Part shown: one piece after another, positions 54,464-63,392 of the stretch
How the letters are laid out: the number at the start of each line of letters is the position of its first letter
Position numbering within the stretch: the first letter of the stretch is position 1
Position numbers and translations under genes: made by a program
Notes under the pieces: generated by a model
What the model was told of the DNA's origin: nothing
The model's database searches: none
What the model saw: only the letters and a program-made list of their open reading frames with translations
Assembly: GCA_937924505.1 (NCBI GenBank)
Contig: CALDSR010000001.1
Location: forward strand, 1 to 64,000
DNA length: 64,000 bases
Direction: 5' to 3'
From: an uncultured Granulosicoccus sp.
GTDB lineage: Bacteria > Pseudomonadota > Gammaproteobacteria > Granulosicoccales > Granulosicoccaceae

Positions 54464-56352
54464 GCCGAAACGTCAGCCATATCGCCTTTGGTTTCCAGCC
54501 AGCGCTTGCGATCCGGTGCGCGTTTTTTTGCCAGCATCATGTCAAGCGTCTTGAAGGTGTCATCGCCATCGTTGATGGTCAGTCGCACAAGACGTCGTGT
54601 ATCCGGTGCGACGGATGTTTCACGCAACTGTAATGGATTCATTTCGCCAAGCCCCTTGAAACGAGTGACCGAGACCTTGCCCGTCTTTTTCTCCGCCTCA
54701 ATACGATCCATGATCGCCAGGCGCTCAGGTTCATCGACCGCGTAAAACACGTCCTTGCCGACATCAACGCGGAACAACGGCGGCATCGCCACGTACACAT
54801 GACCGGCTTTGACCAGTGCCGAAAAATGTCGCACGAACAAGGCGCATAACAGGGTGGCTATGTGCGCACCGTCAGAATCAGCATCAGCGAGTATGCAAAT
54901 CTTGCCATAACGCAACTTGTCCAGATCACTCGAACCGGGCTCCATGCCGATCGCCACGGATATGTCGTGTACTTCCTGCGAGCCAAGTATCTGATCAACC
55001 TCAGCTTCCCATGTATTCAGTATCTTGCCACGCAACGGCATGATGGCCTGGAATTCACGATCTCGAGCTTGCTTGGCACTTCCGCCAGCTGAATCGCCTT
55101 CAACCAGGAATAACTCAGTGCGTGACAAATCGGTTGAACTGCAATCGGCAAGCTTGCCGGGCAAGGCCGGCCCACTGGTGACTTTTTTGCGCACCACCTT
55201 CTTGCCCGAACGAGCGCGTGCCTGCGCACTGGCAATCACCATGGCTGACAGCTGATCGCCGGTTTCCGGATGCTGGTTCAGCCATTGCACCGTGTGGTCC
55301 TTGACCACGCCGGAGATGAATACCGCGCACTCACGGGACGACAATCTTTCTTTGGTTTGCCCGGAAAACTGTGGGTCTTCGAGCTTGGCCGACAAGACAT
55401 AACTGACTCGCTCCCACACATCCTCAGGCGTAATCTTGATACCGCGGGGCACCAGACTCCGAAAGTCGGCAAACTCCCGAATCGCTTCCGTCAAGCCCGC
55501 GCGCAGACCATTGACATGCGTTCCGCCTTGCGTTGTTGGCACCAGATTGACATAGCTCTCTTGAATTAACTCACCACCTTCCGGCAGCCACTGCACTGCC
55601 CATTCTGCCGCTTCATTGCGTCCATTCATCGTTGCCGACAAGGGTTGCTCTGGCAGCAAGGTGTATCCCTGTACCGCATTGCTCAGGTAATCGACAAGCC
55701 CGTCTTCGTAATACCATTCATCTTTTTCGCCTGAGGCTTCATCGCTCAGACGGACCCGCAGCTTTGGACACAAGACTGCCTTGGCGCGCAGCAGATGACG
55801 CAGTTTCAGCAGAGAAATCTTGTCCGAATCAAAATACTTCTTGTCCGGCCAGAATCGTATCCGTGTACCGGTGTTGCGTTGCCCAACCTTGCCCACCGGT
55901 TTGAGCTTGCTATCGACATTGCCACCCTTGAACGTCATCAGGAGTTCGTGCCCTGCGCGACGGATAGACACTTCCAGACGTTTCGACAAGGCGTTGACCA
56001 CAGACACCCCGACCCCGTGCAAACCACCCGAGAATTTGTAGTTGTCGTTCGAGAATTTGCCGCCGGCATGCAAGGTGGTAAGGATAACTTCAACCCCCGG
56101 CTTCTTCAGCTTCGGGTGCATGTCGACGGGCATCCCGCGACCGTCATCGATCACCTCCAGCGAGCCGTCCTTGAACAACTTGACCTTGATGTCGGTCGCA
56201 TGTCCAGCCAGAGCCTCATCGACACTATTGTCGATGACTTCCTGGGCCAGATGATTTGGCCGCTGTGTATCGGTGTACATTCCCGGGCGTTTTCGCACCG
56301 GATCGAGACCGCTAAGGACTTCGATTGAAGCAGCATCGTATTGGCCACTCAT
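54460..56352 (-). CDS. parE: DNA topoisomerase IV subunit B
   Basis: A 630-residue ParE, the ATPase subunit of topoisomerase IV that separates replicated chromosomes. The GHKL ATPase has EVIDNSVDEALAG, DDGRGMPVDMHPK and LHAGGKFSNDNYKFSGGLHG. The Toprim domain has FLVEGDSAGGSAKQARD and ILADADSDGAHIATLL. Its length matches ParE and not GyrB. The ATG at 56352 is the start; the frame extends further to 56493 with unrelated residues. parC is not in the window. Confidence 0.96.
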   Translation of the reverse strand: MSGQYDAASIEVLSGLDPVRKRPGMYTDTQRPNHLAQEVIDNSVDEALAGHATDIKVKLFKDGSLEVIDDGRGMPVDMHPKLKKPGVEVILTTLHAGGKFSNDNYKFSGGLHGVGVSVVNALSKRLEVSIRRAGHELLMTFKGGNVDSKLKPVGKVGQRNTGTRIRFWPDKKYFDSDKISLLKLRHLLRAKAVLCPKLRVRLSDEASGEKDEWYYEDGLVDYLSNAVQGYTLLPEQPLSATMNGRNEAAEWAVQWLPEGGELIQESYVNLVPTTQGGTHVNGLRAGLTEAIREFADFRSLVPRGIKITPEDVWERVSYVLSAKLEDPQFSGQTKERLSSRECAVFISGVVKDHTVQWLNQHPETGDQLSAMVIASAQARARSGKKVVRKKVTSGPALPGKLADCSSTDLSRTELFLVEGDSAGGSAKQARDREFQAIMPLRGKILNTWEAEVDQILGSQEVHDISVAIGMEPGSSDLDKLRYGKICILADADSDGAHIATLLCALFVRHFSALVKAGHVYVAMPPLFRVDVGKDVFYAVDEPERLAIMDRIEAEKKTGKVSVTRFKGLGEMNPLQLRETSVAPDTRRLVRLTINDGDDTFKTLDMMLAKKRAPDRKRWLETKGDMADVSA

Positions 56353-56491
56353 GAGAAATCTGTGCTCTTGTTTTCGTCTGGCTGGGGGCGCATGAGGCGA
56401 AGTGTAGCGCAGCTCCCTTGAAGTTCGCGGACATTGTCGACACACTACTGTGACAATACGTAGTTCAGCCTCCCTAAGGAATCCAAGACTC

Positions 56492-57382
56492 ATGACCGAT
56501 TCGCCCTACATCGTTCAACTCGATGAAGAAAACTTCATGCAAGTGGTTGTCGAAGGCTCAGACAATCAGCCGGTTCTGGTGGATTTCTGGGCAGACTGGT
56601 GTGGTCCCTGCAAATCCCTGATGCCCATTCTCGAGAAGCTCGCCGTCGAATATAACGGCGCTTTCATTCTGGCCAAACTCGATACCGAGGCGCATCCCGG
56701 GATCGCCCAGCAGCTCGGTATTCGCAGCTTGCCGACGGTAAAGCTGTTCAAGGAGCGCCAGTTACTCGATGAATTCATGGGGGCGCTACCCGAAAGTGAA
56801 GTGCGCACTTTCCTTGACAAGCATGTAACAGCGACCGACGCCACCACCGAGCAAGATGAAGAGGCTGGTGATCAGCGTGTCATTACGGCCATGAATCTGT
56901 TCGAGCAAGGCCAGATCGATGAAGCGCGCACTTTGCTGCAGGCCGCACAAGCAGAGAATCCGGAAGACGCCGAGGTTTTACTCGCACTCGGGCAAGTCTG
57001 CGTCAGTTCAGGTGATCTCGATACCGCAGAGAGTTGTCTGAAGGCGCTGAACGACGAAGCCCGTGAAGGCAAACAGGGACGCCGGCTTGCCGGAATTGTC
57101 GAACTGGCCCGCGAAAACGACGCAACCGAAAGCGTGCAAAACCTCCAGGCCAAGCTTGAGAAAGACCCGGAGAGCAGTGAAACTCGCTATCAACTGGCCA
57201 TCGCCGAATCACTCGCCGGTAACGTCCAGAGCGCTATGGATCACCTGTTGAAACTGGTGCAAACCGATCCGGACTATAACGACGGTGCACCTCGCGCAAA
57301 ATTGTTGGCTTTGTTCAACGTGTTGGGTGATGATCCACTGGCCGGTCAGTATCGGCGCAAACTCTTTGCCACCTTGCATTGA
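56492..57382 (+). CDS. cnoX: Thioredoxin-TPR chaperedoxin (CnoX/YbbN-like)
   Basis: A 296-residue protein: an N-terminal thioredoxin domain (about 1-110) with an intact VDFWADWCGPCKSLMPIL motif and cis-Pro in IRSLPTVKLF, then a tetratricopeptide region (about 125-285; NLFEQGQIDEARTLLQAAQ). This layout is the CnoX chaperedoxin, which keeps proteins soluble and reduced during chlorine stress. E. coli CnoX has lost the CxxC pair, but this one keeps it, so it may also be a thiol oxidoreductase. AAGGA lies upstream. It is divergent from parE. Confidence 0.9.
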   Translation: MTDSPYIVQLDEENFMQVVVEGSDNQPVLVDFWADWCGPCKSLMPILEKLAVEYNGAFILAKLDTEAHPGIAQQLGIRSLPTVKLFKERQLLDEFMGALPESEVRTFLDKHVTATDATTEQDEEAGDQRVITAMNLFEQGQIDEARTLLQAAQAENPEDAEVLLALGQVCVSSGDLDTAESCLKALNDEAREGKQGRRLAGIVELARENDATESVQNLQAKLEKDPESSETRYQLAIAESLAGNVQSAMDHLLKLVQTDPDYNDGAPRAKLLALFNVLGDDPLAGQYRRKLFATLH

Positions 57383-57416
57383 ACATGTGAGTTCTCCTTG
57401 GAGTTTCCAACCAAGG

Positions 57417-57731
57417 CTATCCGAGTTCGGGTGGCCTTGTTGCACCACATTGCCAGCAGGCACCGAATTCCCCTTCGACGCGCTCATCGCAGCTGCGGCA
57501 ATACCAGCTGGATTCCGGCCCATGGCGAGACGCTTCGTATTCTTCGATCAGATTACGGGCACGTTGCAGATGTTGTTCCTGGTGTAGCCAGACACCGATC
57601 ACCTCCGTCGGCGGCAGCTCACCAATCGCACCACTCAAGTAACCTCCGGTGATTGACGCCTGCATGCCTCCCGCCTGTAATTCATCGACAATCAACTGTG
57701 CTTCGACGACGTTCGCCGCTCGGTATATCAT
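57417..57731 (-). CDS. DUF2007-like protein with C-terminal zinc ribbon
   Basis: A 104-residue protein. Residues about 1-70 match DUF2007 (IYRAANVVEAQLIVDELQAGG), thought to be a PII-like signal-transducing fold. The C-terminal zinc ribbon has YCRSCDERVEGEFGACWQCG, two CxxC pairs. The ATG at 57731 is preferred, as the family begins there; an ATG at 57785 would add 18 residues and overlap ygfZ. Function unknown. Confidence 0.75.
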   Translation of the reverse strand: MIYRAANVVEAQLIVDELQAGGMQASITGGYLSGAIGELPPTEVIGVWLHQEQHLQRARNLIEEYEASRHGPESSWYCRSCDERVEGEFGACWQCGATRPPELG

Positions 57732-57747
57732 TGGCACTGGGGCAATC

Positions 57748-58815
57748 TCAGTCGCTTTCACCGTCAACGAGGCTTGGCAGTTCATACGGCAAGGCGACTG
57801 CGCTCAAGGCTCGACCTTCGAACGTAAATGCATCTGCGTCTGCGGACACCTTGACCACTGCCAGCAGATCAACACGGTCATCCATGGTAATCGCATCGAC
57901 CACCACGCCCGCATTGCCATCATCACCGTTGACCAGGGCATCGCCTTGCGCGGGTGGAGCCAACGCATCAATACCAGCAGGCAGTAGCATGACAAAGCGC
58001 TGCATATGCCGCTTGATTTTGCCGAGATACTGCATTCGCGCAACGATCTCCTGGCCTGGATAACAGCCTTTGGTAAAACTCAAGGCACCGATCAACTGCA
58101 GATTGACCATCTGCGGTACAAAGGCATCGCTGGTTGTCGCCACCACACTCGGCACACCTTGTTGAATGTCACCAACACGCCACACACTCGCAGACATCTT
58201 GCGGATCTGCGAATGTTCTTGCCAGTCACTCAGCTGCTGTGATTCTGCGGCGATCAGCAAGCGTCGTTGGCGACGTACGCCTGCAACTTCCATCGGCAGC
58301 CAGTTAATTACCTGAGATGCCGAATCGTTTGCCGCCGAAAGCGGCGTGTCAGCAAGCACCAAGGACGAGCCCAGCCCGCCCCCCCAGTTACCCGCTGAGT
58401 CACTGATCAGGCCGGTGCAAACAATTTCATCCTGCCGTTCGATCTTGACGTCAGCGCGCAGTACAAACATGGACAGCCGCTTGACGAAAGCGTCACCGAC
58501 TGAATCAGGAACCAGCAGCAGAAAGCCTGACTCGGTGGCGACCACAACAGGAATCGCCAGAAGTCGCCCTTTGGGCGTGCAATAACCGCTCAATTGCGCT
58601 TGATCAGCTCCGACTAGCCCCAGATCGTTGCAGAACTGCCCTTGTAAAAAATCCCTGGCTTCTGAACCAGTGACCCGAATCACAATCAAGTGACTGAGAT
58701 CGACCCACAGCGGTGAATCAGGCAGTCCGTCACCTGAAAGCGGCTCCAATGGCTTATTGGCCGCTGCAGTACAAATCCCGATTTCTGCCATTGCTGACTG
58801 CCATGAACTAACCAT
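57748..58815 (-). CDS. ygfZ: tRNA-modifying/iron-sulfur protein YgfZ
   Basis: A 355-residue folate-binding protein of the YgfZ/IBA57 family, which helps assembly or repair of certain iron-sulfur clusters, such as those of MiaB-type enzymes. The signature Cys motif is FTKGCYPGQEIVARMQYLG. The N terminus has LIVIRVTGSEARDFLQGQF. The ATG at 58815 follows AGAGGA; longer starts up to 59001 have no conserved residues. It is divergent from the SDHAF4-like gene, in a region rich in iron-sulfur-dependent enzymes. Confidence 0.9.
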   Translation of the reverse strand: MVSSWQSAMAEIGICTAAANKPLEPLSGDGLPDSPLWVDLSHLIVIRVTGSEARDFLQGQFCNDLGLVGADQAQLSGYCTPKGRLLAIPVVVATESGFLLLVPDSVGDAFVKRLSMFVLRADVKIERQDEIVCTGLISDSAGNWGGGLGSSLVLADTPLSAANDSASQVINWLPMEVAGVRRQRRLLIAAESQQLSDWQEHSQIRKMSASVWRVGDIQQGVPSVVATTSDAFVPQMVNLQLIGALSFTKGCYPGQEIVARMQYLGKIKRHMQRFVMLLPAGIDALAPPAQGDALVNGDDGNAGVVVDAITMDDRVDLLAVVKVSADADAFTFEGRALSAVALPYELPSLVDGESD

Positions 58816-58893
58816 TGATCGACATATCCTCTCGCGCTTTTTAGACATCTTATTTATCATTGTCGGTTGAGCGAGGCCTGCTGACAAGAGATT

Positions 58894-59139
58894 ATGACAA
58901 CTGAAAACGCCAGTGACGCTGATCCAACGTCTCAATCGCCCCGAAAAAAGGGTGTTGGCACGACTACCATGAAACCTAAAAAAAACAAGAATTTGCCGCA
59001 AGAATCCGATGAATCGGCGGAAGAACCTGCCGAGACTGATAGACTTATCGGTTCAAAAAGCGAGCACGGTGGCCAAACCGGACCTGAGCCTACACGCTAC
59101 GGGGATTGGGAAAAAAATGGTCGCTGCACCGATTTCTAA
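58894..59139 (+). CDS. DUF1674 / SDHAF4-like succinate dehydrogenase assembly factor
   Basis: An 81-residue, highly charged and probably disordered protein. Its C-terminal PTRYGDWEKNGRCTDF matches the conserved end of DUF1674, the family of eukaryotic SDHAF4, which guards flavinated SdhA before it joins SdhB. It lies 18 bp upstream of sdhC and is the first gene of the succinate dehydrogenase operon, which supports the role. The N-terminal half is low complexity. Confidence 0.85.
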   Translation: MTTENASDADPTSQSPRKKGVGTTTMKPKKNKNLPQESDESAEEPAETDRLIGSKSEHGGQTGPEPTRYGDWEKNGRCTDF

Positions 59140-59157
59140 CGAGAGCCCATCAATATT

Positions 59158-59544
59158 ATGGCCCTGAACGATAAACGTCCGCTGTCACCGCATTTGCAGC
59201 ACTACAAATTACCGCTCACGGCTTTGTTATCGATAAGCCACCGCATAACGGGTGTGATAAACAGCTTTGCCATTGTCCTGCTGGTGCTGTTGATCGCCGC
59301 AGCATCAGGTACGCCCGATTCCTATGCTTTCATGTCTGGAATCGCCAACTCCTGGTTTGGCAAATTGGTGCTGTTCGGGTTCACGCTGACCCTTTACTAC
59401 CATATGTGCAATGGCATCCGACACCTGTTCTGGGACGTGGGTTACGGCTTCGAGCTGGAAACCGCCAGGAAGTCAGGTTTAGTGTGTCTCGCAGCCGCGG
59501 GGGCCTTGTCAGTCATCACTTGGGGAGTCGCAGCAGCCTCATGA
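59158..59544 (+). CDS. sdhC: Succinate dehydrogenase cytochrome b556 subunit
   Basis: A 128-residue membrane anchor of succinate dehydrogenase. RPLSPHLQHYKLPLTALLSI at the N terminus, the quinone-site-like SISHRITG (Ser and Arg), three transmembrane helices, and the heme-ligand His in LYYHMCNGIRHLFWD fit SdhC. It overlaps sdhD by 4 bases. Confidence 0.95.
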   Translation: MALNDKRPLSPHLQHYKLPLTALLSISHRITGVINSFAIVLLVLLIAAASGTPDSYAFMSGIANSWFGKLVLFGFTLTLYYHMCNGIRHLFWDVGYGFELETARKSGLVCLAAAGALSVITWGVAAAS

Positions 59545-59924
59545 GTCATTTACGCACGCCATTATCGCAAGTAAAAGGTCTGGGTTCAGCCAAAGAAGGC
59601 ACCGGACATTTCTGGGTTCAGCGACTGACGGCAATCGGTCTCATTCCACTGGTTCTGTGGCTCAGTTTTTCGATCGCCGCGTTACCCGGCATGGACTACA
59701 TTTCCATTCGCGAGTGGATTTCAAGCCCGTTTACCTCGATCATGCTGATTCTGTTTTTGATCGCAGGCTTCTACCACGCAAAACTTGGCCTGCAAACGGT
59801 GCTCGAAGATTACATCGGTAATCACAGCACACGTACCGTCATGATCATCGCCATCAGCTTCCTGGCGACCATTCTCGCCGTCACTGGCGTGTTTTCTGTT
59901 TTGCGCATCGCTTTCGCCACCTGA
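59541..59924 (+). CDS. sdhD: Succinate dehydrogenase hydrophobic membrane anchor
   Basis: A 127-residue anchor with three transmembrane helices: [18 protein letters not shown] near the N terminus and [16 protein letters not shown], whose His is a likely heme ligand and the last Tyr part of the quinone site. The ATG overlaps the sdhC stop, so the frame extending back to 59406 is not used. Confidence 0.93.
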   Translation: MSHLRTPLSQVKGLGSAKEGTGHFWVQRLTAIGLIPLVLWLSFSIAALPGMDYISIREWISSPFTSIMLILFLIAGFYHAKLGLQTVLEDYIGNHSTRTVMIIAISFLATILAVTGVFSVLRIAFAT

Positions 59925-59943
59925 TACTGGACCCGGTTCCCCC

Positions 59944-61734
59944 ATGAGCAACGCTTACAAGATTATCGATCACGCCTATGACGTGGTTATCGTCGGTGCC
60001 GGTGGCGCAGGTCTGCGCGCAACGCTGGGCATGGCCGCGCAAGGCCTGTCAACTGCCTGTGTCACCAAAGTCTTTCCGACCCGTTCGCACACCGTCGCCG
60101 CACAAGGCGGCATGAGTGCGGCTCTCGGGAATATGGGTGAGGACCATTGGAACTGGCACATGTATGACACGATCAAGGGATCCGACTGGCTCGGTGATCA
60201 GGATGCGATCGAATACATGTGTCGCGAAGCGATGCCGGCGGTGATTGAACTCGAACACTTCGGCGTACCGTTTTCACGTACCGAAGACGGCAAGATCTAT
60301 CAGCGCCCGTTTGGCGGCATGACAACCGAGTTTGGCGAAGGCCCTGCCGCACAACGCACCTGTGCAGCTGCCGACCGTACCGGTCATGCCATTCTGCACA
60401 CGCTTTATCAGCAATCGCTGAAACACAAGGCGGAGTTCTTTATTGAACACTTCGCGACCGATCTCGTCATGGATGACGGAGTTTGTCGTGGTGTTGTATC
60501 ACTGGACCTTGCTACCGGCGAGCTGCATCGCTTTCGAGCACATCAAGTAGTGCTGGCGACCGGCGGATGTGGACGCACTTATTTCTCAGCAACATCTGCG
60601 CATACCTGCACCGGCGACGGCAATGCAATGGTCTTGCGCGCAGGACTGCCATTGCAGGACATGGAGTTTGTGCAGTTCCACCCAACCGGCATCTATGGCG
60701 CAGGCGTACTCATCACCGAAGGTGTCCGTGGTGAGGGCGGTTACCTGACCAACAACGACGGCGAGCGATTTATGGAACGCTACGCGCCGAATGCGAAAGA
60801 CCTCGCCTCGCGCGATGTTGTCAGTCGTTCAATGACAATGGAAATCAATGATGGTCGAGGCGTTGGTAGCGACAACGATCATATTTTCCTGAATCTGCAA
60901 CACCTTGGCGCAGATGTCATAGACAAGCGTTTGCCAGGCATTTCCGAATCAGCACGCATTTTTGCAGGTGTCGACGTAACCAAAAATCCGATCCCGGTCA
61001 TACCGACGGTACATTACAACATGGGCGGTATACCGACCAACTACCACGGTGAAGTGGTGACCTTGCGCGATGGCGATCCGGACAGCGTGGTACCGGGGCT
61101 CATGGCCATTGGTGAAGCGGCCTGCGTATCAGTGCATGGCGCCAACCGGCTGGGTAGTAACTCCTTGCTGGACATTGTCGTCTTTGGCCGCGCTGCCGCC
61201 ATTCGCGCCGCCGAGGTCGTTACTGCTGGTGCGTCGCACAAGCCACTCGGCGACGACGCGCTAACTCCAGCGCTCGAGCACATCGATCGTGTTCGCTTCA
61301 ACAAGGGTGAGACACCGACCGCAGATGTGCGCGATCGCATGCAACGAACCATGCAAAAACATGCGGCGGTCTTTAGAACCGGCACAAGTCTTGAGGAAGG
61401 TGTTACCAAAATGCGCGGCATTGTCGATGAATTTGATGATGTCAAAGTCGATGACAAGAACCTTATCTGGAACACAGACCTGGTAGAAACCCTCGAACTC
61501 GAAAACTTGCTGGCTCAGGCACAAACCATCATTCACGGCGCCACTAACCGCACCGAGAGCCGTGGCGCACATGCCCGGGATGATTTCGAGGACCGAAACG
61601 ACGAAGAATGGATGAAACACACACTGGCATGGACTGATGAAAAGGCCAATGTCTCGATCGATTATCGCCCTGTACACATGTACACCCTGACTGACGAATG
61701 CGAAGTCATTCCGCCTAAGAAACGTGTCTACTAG
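59944..61734 (+). CDS. sdhA: Succinate dehydrogenase flavoprotein subunit
   Basis: A 596-residue flavoprotein that oxidises succinate to fumarate. The FAD motif is [18 protein letters not shown], the covalent-FAD His is in [16 protein letters not shown], the substrate-site segments include [21 protein letters not shown], and the C-terminal ends [20 protein letters not shown]. It is flavinated by SdhE, which is encoded downstream. Confidence 0.97.
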   Translation: MSNAYKIIDHAYDVVIVGAGGAGLRATLGMAAQGLSTACVTKVFPTRSHTVAAQGGMSAALGNMGEDHWNWHMYDTIKGSDWLGDQDAIEYMCREAMPAVIELEHFGVPFSRTEDGKIYQRPFGGMTTEFGEGPAAQRTCAAADRTGHAILHTLYQQSLKHKAEFFIEHFATDLVMDDGVCRGVVSLDLATGELHRFRAHQVVLATGGCGRTYFSATSAHTCTGDGNAMVLRAGLPLQDMEFVQFHPTGIYGAGVLITEGVRGEGGYLTNNDGERFMERYAPNAKDLASRDVVSRSMTMEINDGRGVGSDNDHIFLNLQHLGADVIDKRLPGISESARIFAGVDVTKNPIPVIPTVHYNMGGIPTNYHGEVVTLRDGDPDSVVPGLMAIGEAACVSVHGANRLGSNSLLDIVVFGRAAAIRAAEVVTAGASHKPLGDDALTPALEHIDRVRFNKGETPTADVRDRMQRTMQKHAAVFRTGTSLEEGVTKMRGIVDEFDDVKVDDKNLIWNTDLVETLELENLLAQAQTIIHGATNRTESRGAHARDDFEDRNDEEWMKHTLAWTDEKANVSIDYRPVHMYTLTDECEVIPPKKRVY

Positions 61735-61800
61735 AGACAGTCCAGGGCATGGCATGTACCGATGACGTTAGTCAGACAGCAATAAACAGGAAACAAACTG

Positions 61801-62586
61801 ATGGCTGAATTCAAGCTACCGAGCAACTCGATCGTCAAGCAGAACGGCAACGTCTTCAAGGCTGCCGCCGGCGCGACGAATGTTCGCAACTTCAAGATCT
61901 ATCGCTACAACCCGGACAGTAGCGAGAACCCGCGTATTGACACCTACGAAGTGGATCTGGACAGTTGCGGTCCGATGATTCTTGATGCCATCATCAAAAT
62001 CAAGAGCGAGCAGGATTCAACACTGACCTTTCGCCGATCCTGCCGCGAGGGCATTTGCGGCTCCTGTGCGATGAATATCGACGGCACCAACGGACTCGCC
62101 TGCACAACAGCGATCGCTGATATCGAAGGCGACATCACGGTCTACCCATTGCCGCATCAGCCTATCATCAAGGATCTGGTCTCCGACCTGACCAACTTCT
62201 ACGCACAGTACGCCTCGATCGAGCCTTGGTTGAAATCAGACACGCCTGCGCCACCTGATCGAGAACGTTTGCAATCACCCGAAGACCGGGAAAAGCTCGA
62301 CGGGGCTTACGAATGCATCATGTGTGCTTGCTGTTCAACCAGCTGCCCCAGCTACTGGTGGAATCCTGAGCGTTATCTCGGACCGGCAGCGCTTCTGGCC
62401 TCTTACCGATGGCTGGCTGACAGTCGGGATGATGCCACCGGCCAACGCCTTGATGATCTCGAAGATCCATTCAAGCTTTATCGCTGCCACACGATCATGA
62501 ATTGCACGCAGGTTTGCCCCAAGGGGCTGAACCCTGCCAAAGCCATTGCCGAAACCAAGAAGATGCTGGTCAAACGACGTTTGTAG
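61801..62586 (+). CDS. sdhB: Succinate dehydrogenase iron-sulfur subunit
   Basis: A 261-residue subunit carrying the three clusters. The 2Fe-2S ligands are in [15 protein letters not shown] with LAC further on; [12 protein letters not shown] and [11 protein letters not shown] bind the 4Fe-4S and 3Fe-4S clusters. AGGAAAC lies just before the ATG. Stop at 62584-62586 is one base before the TTG of sdhE. Confidence 0.97.
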   Translation: MAEFKLPSNSIVKQNGNVFKAAAGATNVRNFKIYRYNPDSSENPRIDTYEVDLDSCGPMILDAIIKIKSEQDSTLTFRRSCREGICGSCAMNIDGTNGLACTTAIADIEGDITVYPLPHQPIIKDLVSDLTNFYAQYASIEPWLKSDTPAPPDRERLQSPEDREKLDGAYECIMCACCSTSCPSYWWNPERYLGPAALLASYRWLADSRDDATGQRLDDLEDPFKLYRCHTIMNCTQVCPKGLNPAKAIAETKKMLVKRRL

Positions 62587-62587
62587 T

Positions 62588-62857
62588 TTGAGCACAGCAA
62601 GCGAACTGTCAAAACTGCGCTGGCGATGTCGGCGCGGGATGCGTGAACTTGACGAAGTCATGGTCGCGTATATCGACAACCATTATCTGCAAGCGGATGA
62701 CGAGGAACGTCAACGCTTCGAAGAGCTCGTGGCTTTTCAGGACCCTGAGCTATTCCAACTGATGTGCGGTAAGGAAAAGGATGCCCGTTATCAATCAATC
62801 GTCGAGAAAATCACGACCACCTTGGGTGGCAGAACTTCGCCCATCAAGAGTTCATAA
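62588..62857 (+). CDS. sdhE: Succinate dehydrogenase assembly factor SdhE
   Basis: An 89-residue SdhE/YgfY/Sdh5-type protein. It has the family core LRWRCRRGMRELDEVM with the RGxxE motif, and FQDPELFQLMCGKE. SdhE promotes covalent FAD attachment to SdhA. The start is TTG at 62588 directly after sdhB; no ATG or GTG lies between the sdhB stop and the core. Together with the SDHAF4-like protein it brackets the sdh genes. Confidence 0.9.
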   Translation: MSTASELSKLRWRCRRGMRELDEVMVAYIDNHYLQADDEERQRFEELVAFQDPELFQLMCGKEKDARYQSIVEKITTTLGGRTSPIKSS

Positions 62858-63392
62858 CTTTCTGTTGTTGGCCGTTGGTTTAGCCACCACCAGAAGTCTC
62901 TTCATTCTCGACGTTAATCTTTTTTGGCAATCACTCTACGCTGCCATCTGTCTGGTGGTGCTTGCCACACTGACGCAAAAAAACACACAGTATCATCGTC
63001 GCCTGATCCATCACAGGGACGGGAGCTGGAGCCTGTCTGAGTTAGCCACATCACCGACACCTACTCGCCCATTCCGAACGCCGTATACCGAGCACAGATT
63101 TCAGCTCTGCCAAAGTGGATATCGGAGTCCAAACTTGATTGTGTTGGTATTCGCGCCATGCACCACGCAAAGCGAAAAGCCCGACCACGACTCCTCAAAG
63201 TTGATCCGGACACCCATCTGGTTCGATCAAATCGACTCATCGGACTTCAGTTATTTGCATCTGCAGCTCGCATACGCAGCAACGCCACTTCCCTCGCTGA
63301 AAGATCGAGTCCGCGCTTCATTACGGTACACTCGAAACTATTCATTCAAGATGGGACGCGGTGATGAAACAAGCAATTTACCTTGGCGTTAA
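62826..63392 (+). CDS. Putative YgfX-like membrane protein
   Basis: A protein of about 188 residues with two transmembrane helices near the N terminus (FLLLAVGLATTRSLFILD and SLYAAICLVVLATLT) and a soluble C-terminal region starting at DGSWSL. In many Gammaproteobacteria sdhE is followed by ygfX (cptA), a small protein with two N-terminal helices; position and layout agree, but sequence similarity is weak and it is longer. The start is uncertain: GTG at 62826 or ATG at 62781; both lie inside sdhE. The last 29 bases overlap pdxJ. Confidence 0.55.
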   Translation: MAELRPSRVHNFLLLAVGLATTRSLFILDVNLFWQSLYAAICLVVLATLTQKNTQYHRRLIHHRDGSWSLSELATSPTPTRPFRTPYTEHRFQLCQSGYRSPNLIVLVFAPCTTQSEKPDHDSSKLIRTPIWFDQIDSSDFSYLHLQLAYAATPLPSLKDRVRASLRYTRNYSFKMGRGDETSNLPWR

